This document shows positions 22,134 to 26,483 of a DNA stretch of 26,483 bases, piece by piece. This DNA is from a virus, in the IMG/VR virus record IMGVR_UViG_3300042113_000282, positions 1-26,483 of that record; one strand, given 5' to 3'. A model generated the notes under the pieces. The model saw only the letters and a program-made list of their open reading frames with translations. It had not been told where the DNA came from and did not search any database. The number at the start of each line of letters is the position of its first letter. Positions within the stretch are counted from its first letter, which is position 1. The position numbers were made by a program, and so were the translations under genes.

Positions 22134-22748
22134 ATGACTGTACAAGAGTATGCAAGTAATTTAATTGGCTTTGGAATAAATTCTCCTCAACACAAAGATT
22201 GGATTAAAACAAAGAAGTCAGAAGTAACAGGTACTGAATATCAGTTTAACGACATTGAATTAATTGAAGATTTGATGGATTATTTCTTTCAATGGAATTA
22301 TCGTATTGTTGACACCCAAATAGTCAGCGATAAAGTGGGCTTTTCTGTTACCGTTACGGTTGAATTATCATATTTGAAAAAAGCTACAGATAATTTTTGC
22401 AAAAGCAGTGCTGTTTACGGAATAGCAAGTGAATATGCTGCCAACACAAAGCAATTAACATTGATTACTCCAAAAGCCGCTTCTATGGCTTTTAAAAATG
22501 CAGCAAAGAAAATAGGAAAAGTATTTGGCAAGGACTTAAACAGGGGAATAGAAAACAACGAATTGCCTGTAGTTCAAGTAGAAAAAGAATCAAAGAAAAC
22601 TACTAAAGAAAAGATTTTAGAGCAGATTAGCAAATGCACAACTGTTGATGAGTTGGAAACATACAAGTTGCTTTGCTTGTCAGATGCGGATTTGAAAAGT
22701 GCGTATCACGAAAAAATAAAAATAATAAATAAATACAGAAATATATAA
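22134..22748 (+). CDS. Single-strand annealing protein, Rad52/Erf-like
   Basis: 204 residues. The N-terminal domain (about 1-140) shows IELIEDLMDYFFQWNYRIVD, then VGFSVTVTVELSYLKKATDN and AASMAFKNAAKKIGKVFGKD, ending in LNRG. The 'A...A.K.A.K.lG..fG.dL' helix after a beta-hairpin is the pattern of the Rad52-fold Sak/Erf annealing proteins. A flexible basic linker (EKESKKTTKEK) and a short helical end (VDELETYKLLCLSDADLKSA) follow. It is placed immediately before the YqaJ-type exonuclease with one base between, the usual pairing of phage recombination systems. Family call is from motif and neighbour, not from a search. Confidence 0.66.
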   Translation: MTVQEYASNLIGFGINSPQHKDWIKTKKSEVTGTEYQFNDIELIEDLMDYFFQWNYRIVDTQIVSDKVGFSVTVTVELSYLKKATDNFCKSSAVYGIASEYAANTKQLTLITPKAASMAFKNAAKKIGKVFGKDLNRGIENNELPVVQVEKESKKTTKEKILEQISKCTTVDELETYKLLCLSDADLKSAYHEKIKIINKYRNI

Positions 22749-22749
22749 T

Positions 22750-23460
22750 ATGTTTGATAACGTTAAAATAAGATGTTCTTCTTTGGGTAAATTAATGACA
22801 GAACCCAAAAGTGTAGCAGACAAAAACGCTGGGGCTTTGTCCGAAACAGCTAAAACAATGCTTATAGAAGTTTATGCAAAAGCGGTGTATGGTAGGGAAA
22901 AAGAAGTACAATCAAAGCCAATGAAAAAGGGCGTATTGGTAGAAGATGATTCTATTGCCTTGCTTTCCAGGCACGATGGTGTGCTTTATCAAAAGAATGA
23001 AATTAGGCAGGAAAACGAATTTATAGGCGGCACTCCAGACATCATAACAGATGAATTAGTAATAGACATAAAATCTTCATACGATATATGGACATTTCTT
23101 GCCAATGTAGATTCAAAGATAGATAAGGGTTATTGGTGGCAATTACAGGGATATATGATGTTGACCAAGAGGAGAAAAGCATCTTTGGTGTATTGTTTAT
23201 CAAATATGCCAGACCACATGGTTGAAACGGAAAAATATTATTTGCTGAAAAGATTAGATGTTATTTCGGAGGAAAGTCCAGAATACTTAATTGAAGCAGC
23301 GAAATTGGAAAGAATGCTAAAATACGATGATATACCCGTAAATGAAAGGGTAATTAAGTACGATATAGATTTTGATGATAGTGTAGTTGAATTGGTAGAA
23401 TCAAAGGTAAAAACGGCAAGGGAATATCTTAAGTTGTTTCATAAAAAAAGAGGGCTATGA
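22750..23460 (+). CDS. YqaJ / lambda-exonuclease-type recombinase nuclease
   Basis: 236 residues of the PD-(D/E)XK fold. RCSSLGKLMTEPK opens as in YqaJ proteins (S-x-L/IG-x-x). GVLVEDDSIALLS carries the conserved acidic helix. GGTPDIITDELVIDIKSSYD holds the D...(D/E)xK catalytic core (D in TPD, D and K in DIK). WWQLQGYMMLTKRR has the QxxxY motif. It resects double-strand ends 5' to 3' so that the annealing protein can pair strands. It overlaps the next gene in an ATGA junction. Confidence 0.9.
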   Translation: MFDNVKIRCSSLGKLMTEPKSVADKNAGALSETAKTMLIEVYAKAVYGREKEVQSKPMKKGVLVEDDSIALLSRHDGVLYQKNEIRQENEFIGGTPDIITDELVIDIKSSYDIWTFLANVDSKIDKGYWWQLQGYMMLTKRRKASLVYCLSNMPDHMVETEKYYLLKRLDVISEESPEYLIEAAKLERMLKYDDIPVNERVIKYDIDFDDSVVELVESKVKTAREYLKLFHKKRGL

Positions 23461-23867
23461 CAAAAACATCTCCACCAGACAATCAAGGCAATTACTTTAT
23501 AGTTGAAGAAACTCCCGGATATTCTTCCATAGCATTAAAATTGGCTACCGAAAGCCACGCAAGAACTATTGGCAAAATATTCCACAAGGAAAGATACCTG
23601 CAGATAAAAAGAATAAGGTCAAAGCATTTGTTTCAAAAGAACTTAAGCTATGGATTTAATGAGCATTTGATAAAAAACGCCACCAAATTTGACAACGTAT
23701 TGCTAATTGATGATTACGGAGAAAGATTAGTTCCTGTTTCTGTAATTATATCAAGCGGAAGTTATTTGCATTTTAAGCAGGAGGGATTTGAGAGGCAGTT
23801 GTTTGTTAAATTGAAAAAGCTGGATGAATATTTGTTAAAAAATGAAAATAAATTGTCTTTATTTTAA
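23457..23867 (+). CDS. Unknown 136-aa protein with clamp-binding-like tail
   Basis: The protein starts MTKTSPPDNQGNYFIVEETP and continues with a basic stretch (KIFHKERYLQIKRIRSKHLF) and a mixed alpha/beta part (VLLIDDYGERLVPVSVIISS). The last residues are KLSLF, similar to the QL(S/D)LF peptide by which many bacterial and phage proteins bind the replicative sliding clamp. It begins inside the stop of the exonuclease gene, so it is probably made with it. Function otherwise unknown. Confidence 0.6.
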   Translation: MTKTSPPDNQGNYFIVEETPGYSSIALKLATESHARTIGKIFHKERYLQIKRIRSKHLFQKNLSYGFNEHLIKNATKFDNVLLIDDYGERLVPVSVIISSGSYLHFKQEGFERQLFVKLKKLDEYLLKNENKLSLF

Positions 23868-23883
23868 CTAAAACAGAAATAAC

Positions 23884-24066
23884 ATGGCACAACAGAACAA
23901 CAAATACGCCCCTTACATACTTTCTACAATTGGTTATATTTTTATTGTAATGTTTGTATTAGGTGATAAGGAAACAACTGTATCAGATAGGTCTTTTATT
24001 GTTTATTTTTGGATGATATGGATGGGTATTACAATTATTATATTAAACATTAAAAATCTTTATTAA
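23884..24066 (+). CDS. Small two-pass membrane protein
   Basis: 60 residues. A short polar start (MAQQNNKYAP) is followed by YILSTIGYIFIVMFVL and, after a charged turn (GDKETTVSDR), SFIVYFWMIWMGITIIILNI: two membrane segments with the loop outside or inside undetermined. The small size and two helices would fit a holin-like or other membrane accessory protein, but no endolysin is nearby. The first 16 bases of its start region repeat at the next gene. Confidence 0.58.
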   Translation: MAQQNNKYAPYILSTIGYIFIVMFVLGDKETTVSDRSFIVYFWMIWMGITIIILNIKNLY

Positions 24067-24067
24067 C

Positions 24068-24292
24068 ATGGCACAACAGACGGCAGTAGAGTTTTTTTGG
24101 AATCTATTACCATTTACAGTAGATACAGAAACTGGAGTTAAATTGTTGAGAGCATTTGAACAAGCCAAAGAAATGGAAAAAGAGCAGCATTCCGATACTT
24201 GGATTGATAGTAGAGTATTTGACAAAGGAGACGATTATATTGGTAAAACAAAATCATTCGACCAATACTACAACGAAACCTACGGCAAATGA
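24068..24292 (+). CDS. Unknown 74-aa phage accessory protein
   Basis: MAQQTAVEFFWNLLPFTVDT with LRAFEQAKEMEKEQHSDTWI is a pattern I recognise from small proteins of Bacteroidota phages ('TAVE.L........F.QAKEMEK.Q'), of unknown role. The helix in the centre is strongly charged. The end reads SFDQYYNETYGK. Starts one base after the preceding stop and overlaps the next gene in an ATGA junction. Confidence 0.68.
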   Translation: MAQQTAVEFFWNLLPFTVDTETGVKLLRAFEQAKEMEKEQHSDTWIDSRVFDKGDDYIGKTKSFDQYYNETYGK

Positions 24293-24525
24293 TACATCAA
24301 TTAAATCCAACCATAGATGTTAAAACACCATTAGGAGATGGAGAAGCTATTTTTTTAATAGATTATGGGGTAAATACAAATACGGTCTGGGTTTGCCGGA
24401 TGAATGGAGGAGAAGTAAAACACTTTTGGTCAGACGACATAAAAATATACGGCAACCCAATGAACGGAAAAGGGTGGGATGTTGACAATGATTCGGAAAT
24501 CCCGAATTACTTACCAAAGCCATAG
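24289..24525 (+). CDS. Unknown 78-aa phage accessory protein
   Basis: The start MIHQLNPTIDVKTPLGDGEA is followed by IFLIDYGVNTNTVWVCRMN and GGEVKHFWSDDIKIYGNP. 'LNP.I.V.TPLG.G.A.FLIDYG' is a recurring small protein of Bacteroidota phages and mobile elements; its role is unknown. It ends the rightward operon and its last 19 bases overlap the last 19 of the minus-strand gene at 24507. Confidence 0.7.
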   Translation: MIHQLNPTIDVKTPLGDGEAIFLIDYGVNTNTVWVCRMNGGEVKHFWSDDIKIYGNPMNGKGWDVDNDSEIPNYLPKP

Positions 24526-24773
24526 TTTTTTAATATGTTAATTAATGCTGTTTCGTGCTTTTGTGGGATTTTTTTCATTTTTAAGTATTTGTCAAAGTTC
24601 GCCCTGTTTATTTCGGCTTCTCTACAAAGACCGGAAATGTTTATTAAGGGGTGAGCATTTAACCAATCTACAATGTTTTCGTTATTTTTTTCTTCTTTAG
24701 GAACTTGGGAAGGTACTGGACTTTTTTCGTACTCGCTTTCCTTTGATTTTTTGAATAAAATTTCTCTTGCCAT
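24507..24773 (-). CDS. Small HTH-like DNA-binding protein
   Basis: 88 residues from the ATG at 24773 (MAREILFKKSKESEYEKSPV); a longer frame to 24797 has no ATG support and would cover the promoter-like box. A charged, disordered N-terminal third is followed by IVDWLNAHPLINISGLCREA, EINRANFDKYLKMKKIPQKH and ETALINILKNYGF, a helix-turn-helix with the 'L...P.I..S.L.REA.I....F.KYL' pattern of Bacteroidota phage regulators. TTAGTA repeats lie just upstream and are probable binding sites. It faces the rightward operon and overlaps its last gene. Confidence 0.66.
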   Translation of the reverse strand: MAREILFKKSKESEYEKSPVPSQVPKEEKNNENIVDWLNAHPLINISGLCREAEINRANFDKYLKMKKIPQKHETALINILKNYGFGK

Positions 24774-24786
24774 ATTATATAAAATT

Positions 24787-24872
24787 TTAGTACTCAAAAA
24801 TAGGTAAAACTAAAATATTAGTACCAAAAAATTAGTATTTTTATCTAAAATACTATTATTTTACTACTAATA
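24787..24872. promoter_or_regulatory. Operator-like TTAGTA repeats with a perfect dyad and a leftward promoter-like box
   Basis: TTAGTACT (24787), TTAGTACC (24818) and TTAGTATT (24832) are followed by inverted copies ending in TACTA (24847-24855) and TACTAATA (24865-24872). Two of them form a perfect dyad: TAGTATTTT (24833-24841) and AAAATACTA (24847-24855) with a 5-base spacer. A minus-strand TATTTTTG box at 24795-24802 with TTTG 22 bases upstream overlaps the first copies. Autoregulation of the gene at 24507 is the simple reading. Confidence 0.58.
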
Positions 24873-25019
24873 TTTTATACCAAATAAATAGCATTAATTT
24901 TAACTTTCTCAATATAAGCCCCAAATTTCGCCTCAAATTGAAAAATAGTATAAATACCTCACTAAAATATTATCTGCCAAATTTGCCCTGTTTCTGTTGA
25001 TTTACCAAGAATCAAGAGA
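24873..25019. other. AT-rich spacer in the 587-base gap
   Basis: Between the operator repeats and the A/C tract the sequence is AT-rich with no reading frame or hairpin worth listing. I see only isolated oligo-A stretches here. Confidence 0.5.
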
Positions 25020-25200
25020 CTAAACCCATAACCCCCCTACCAAAACACAAACACAATGCAACCCACCACCACACCCAAAACACCGACAAGCAAACCACAA
25101 CCACGACCAGCCCCAAACCCACACCACGCAAGACGACACGCAGATAAATGCACGAAAAAAAGGCACCCAAAAAAATGCACCCCCCCCAGTGCAAGAAACC
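25020..25200. other. A/C-only, strongly strand-asymmetric non-coding tract
   Basis: By hand count bases 25021-25200 contain 8 T and 18 G; the other 154 of 180 are A or C. The minus strand is therefore almost purely G/T with runs of G (8 at most). A hairpin TGCAC/GTGCA closes an oligo-C loop (25176-25193), and AAATGCAC occurs twice (25147 and 25174). No adjacent sequence has this composition. A 70-residue frame across it (25056-25268) is low-complexity Pro/Thr/Lys/His and has no credible start signal. Confidence 0.72.
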
Positions 25201-25360
25201 CGAAACCCCAAAATTTGCCAATCGCCAAAATCATAACGGGCGGCTTTAAAACGTTCTGGCGCACTTAAAAATTTTGAAAATTTAGTTTATTTAAAATTTT
25301 GTGATTAATTAAGGTGTTGATATGGCTTTGTTTTGGTAATTTGGTGGAAATCTTTTGGAA
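25201..25360. promoter_or_regulatory. Leader before the rightward late-gap operon, no clear promoter
   Basis: An AT-rich stretch with oligo-A/T. Near-matches to the -7 box (TAATTTG at about 25338) have the wrong spacing. The promoter of the operon that begins at 25361 probably lies here or in the A/C tract, but I cannot place it. Confidence 0.3.
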
Positions 25361-25519
25361 ATGCCGTATAAAAGTGAAGCCCAGCGCAAATACTTCCACG
25401 CTAATAGGGCAAAATTGGAAATGCAGGGCGTAAATGTATCGGAATGGGATAAAGCTTCAAAAGGCAAGAAACTGCCTAAAAAAGCCCCTAAATTGCAAGT
25501 AATGAAAAAGTCAAAGTAA
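25361..25519 (+). CDS. 52-aa phage protein ('KSEAQRKYFHAN' type)
   Basis: The frame MPYKSEAQRKYFHANRAKLE continues with MQGVNVSEWDKASKGKKLPK and a lysine-rich end, and stops with TAA. 'M..KSE.QR.Y.HAN' starts a very widespread family of tiny phage proteins of unknown role. The protein is basic. The stop overlaps the next start in a TAATG junction. Confidence 0.78.
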   Translation: MPYKSEAQRKYFHANRAKLEMQGVNVSEWDKASKGKKLPKKAPKLQVMKKSK

Positions 25520-25695
25520 TGCCTGGAATAGTCAAATTAATCGAAAGCAATGGCAAAAATGCCAAATTACTGCAGACCAGAGTTTACAAAGACAGCAAAG
25601 AAATAAGGTCGGTATTCGAAAACCTCAATGATTTTGTCGCAAAGCATAAAAAACCCGGGAAAGTTTATTATTTCAGCATAAAAACTTCGGAATAA
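25519..25695 (+). CDS. Unknown 58-aa basic protein
   Basis: MPGIVKLIESNGKNAKLLQT starts at the ATG that overlaps the previous stop. It continues RVYKDSKEIRSVFENLNDFV and ends KPGKVYYFSIKTSE. The pattern of two short strands around one helix is small and regular; no family recognised. Gene packing (TAATG overlap) and unbroken frame support that it is real. Confidence 0.6.
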   Translation: MPGIVKLIESNGKNAKLLQTRVYKDSKEIRSVFENLNDFVAKHKKPGKVYYFSIKTSE

Positions 25696-25734
25696 GGAAA
25701 TAATTAAGTATAATTGCAAAAAATTACTTTAATT

Positions 25735-25914
25735 ATGGACTTGACACCTAAATCAGTACAAATCTGCTGCACTGTTTCCCTTGAAACCAAAGCACAATTA
25801 ATGGAATTGGCAGTAAAATCCAACAGAACATTAAGTCAAATGGCTTCCCAAGTTATTGCTACCGGCATAAAGGAAAAGACCAGAAAGCAAAAGAATGCAA
25901 AAGTACCTGCTTAA
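25735..25914 (+). CDS. Ribbon-helix-helix-like DNA-binding protein
   Basis: 59 residues from the ATG at 25735 (MDLTPKSVQICCTVSLETKA). A strand (VQICCTVSL) is followed by two helices (ETKAQLMELAVKSN and TLSQMASQVIATGIKEKTRK), as in Arc/CopG-type proteins, with the turn R-T between the helices. The end is lysine-rich. Such proteins bind operators as dimers. It overlaps the resolvase start by 20 bases. Confidence 0.68.
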   Translation: MDLTPKSVQICCTVSLETKAQLMELAVKSNRTLSQMASQVIATGIKEKTRKQKNAKVPA

Positions 25915-26368
25915 CATCACTCCCCAAACTCACGTTAGGGCAACAAAAGGTGATTCTGTGTTTTTTCGGATACCAAGAGCAAAACTCAAACCATCCGGGC
26001 TGAAAAGATTGATGCGACTTGAGAGATACAACGAATACAAAGAGAACTTACTTGCTGAAGCAAAGTCAAGACAATTCGTAATGCCACCATACGGCGCTTC
26101 CATTACGTTCTTTATTCCTTGCCCTCCCTCCTGGTCAAATAAGAAAAAGAACCTAATGCACCTCAAGCTGCATCAATCTAAACCAGACCTTGACAATTTA
26201 CTCAAAGCCCTACTTGACGGACTAATATCCGAAGATAAGCACATCGCACATTTTGGTGAAATGCAAAAGCGATGGGTTAATTTTCCTTTAGGGTGGATAG
26301 AGATAAAAATATCAGAACCAACAGAACCAGACCTACAAGAAGTATCGCAATATGCTATCGGTACTTAA
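25895..26368 (+). CDS. rusA: Holliday junction resolvase, RusA type
   Basis: 157 residues. The C-terminal half contains PPSWSNKKKNLM, then KPDLDNLLKALLDGLISEDK and HIAHFGEMQKRW: the K-P-D-x-D-N-x-x-K...D...D motif of RusA, whose aspartates bind metal at the junction (in E. coli RusA D70, D72, D91 and K76). The N-terminal half is longer and more basic than in E. coli RusA (120 aa). Cuts four-way junctions before packaging. It follows the RHH-like gene with an overlap and is the last complete gene of the window. Confidence 0.87.
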   Translation: MQKYLLNITPQTHVRATKGDSVFFRIPRAKLKPSGLKRLMRLERYNEYKENLLAEAKSRQFVMPPYGASITFFIPCPPSWSNKKKNLMHLKLHQSKPDLDNLLKALLDGLISEDKHIAHFGEMQKRWVNFPLGWIEIKISEPTEPDLQEVSQYAIGT

Positions 26369-26457
26369 TTATACTTACTTACAGCCACTCATACCCGGTC
26401 TTTCACTCCAACCAGCCCCCCACGCAAGGCGTTCCGTGAGTATTATACACGCACAAG

Positions 26458-26483
26458 CAAACAAGTAAGTATTTACTTGTTTG
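26458..26483. repeat. Perfect 11-bp inverted repeat at the window end
   Basis: CAAACAAGTAA (26458-26468), GTAT, TTACTTGTTTG (26473-26483). The symmetric sequence ends exactly with the window, so it may continue. TACTTACTTAC at about 26374-26384 shares its core (AAGTAAGTA on the other strand). It is a probable operator or the left end of a promoter region for the next gene. Confidence 0.65.

Noticed and set aside
25056-25268. 70-residue plus-strand frame in the A/C-only tract
   Set aside because: The peptide is low-complexity (Pro, Thr, Lys, His) as any frame through an A/C tract without stops would be; three frames on the other strand are open for the same reason. No start signal or known family.
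25201-25360. Promoter for the operon beginning at 25361
   Set aside because: Several TTTG and TA-rich boxes occur, but none has the TAnnTTTG form with a spaced TTTG upstream, so no site was listed as a promoter.
1-26483. CRISPR arrays, insertion sequences or integrase genes
   Set aside because: No evenly spaced 25-40-base repeats with unique spacers, no transposase or recombinase pattern and no terminal inverted repeats of a mobile element were found. The iterons at 20467 are too short and too close for CRISPR. Whether the phage is temperate cannot be decided here.

Overview
The window reads as part of the genome of a tailed, probably podovirus-like phage of a Bacteroidota host. The host guess rests on four things: AT-rich DNA, several promoter-like boxes of the Bacteroidota type (TTTG, 18 bases, TAnnTTTG), a primase-helicase with the BT4734/VirE-type N-terminus, and small accessory proteins of types common in phages of this phylum. 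The head-gene order (terminase, portal, scaffold, capsid, ring/adaptor proteins, then a large tail 'stabilisation/muzzle'-like protein) recalls crAss-like phages and relatives. This is recognition from sequence patterns alone; no search was run. All three stop codons end genes normally, so the standard code is used here.

Layout. (1) 1-11858, minus strand: virion assembly. Transcription runs right to left: candidate small terminase, TerL, portal, small proteins, scaffold-like protein, major capsid protein, an unknown virion-type protein, connector/ring proteins, a DUF6321 protein, a GroES-like co-chaperonin, and the 5' end of a large tail protein that leaves the window at base 1. (2) 11851-17788, mostly minus: a 214-aa protein with a possible GroES-like barrel and a sugar/methyl-transfer cassette (three glycosyltransferase-type and two methyltransferase-type proteins). 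A single plus-strand gene with its own terminator (13352-13676) interrupts it. (3) 17781-21058, minus: SSB, primase-helicase, a replication initiator with iterons inside its gene, and a small regulator. (4) 21150-24525, plus: NinG-type nuclease, an odd leucine-tRNA-like gene, a Rad52-like annealing protein, a YqaJ exonuclease and small proteins. (5) 24507-25360: a second small HTH-like gene on the minus strand and a 587-base non-coding hub. (6) 25361-26483, plus: three small proteins, a RusA-type resolvase and a terminal perfect inverted repeat.

How it fits together. Back-to-back promoters at 21083-21145 divide leftward replication from rightward recombination genes. The initiator gene carries four 24-25-bp iterons next to an AT-rich repeat tract, the layout of the lambda O gene and origin, and is followed by the primase-helicase and SSB. 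The rightward operon supplies exonuclease, annealing protein and two junction/branch nucleases. The leftward operon continues into sugar-transfer genes and then virion assembly, with promoters before the portal and connector genes and terminator hairpins around the capsid gene.

The most interesting signals are the intragenic origin (its repeats are conserved as DNA but read in two frames), the phage GroES-like protein and a possible second one, the A/C-only tract at 25020-25200, the expanded tRNA-Leu-like gene, and the isolated plus-strand gene at 13352.
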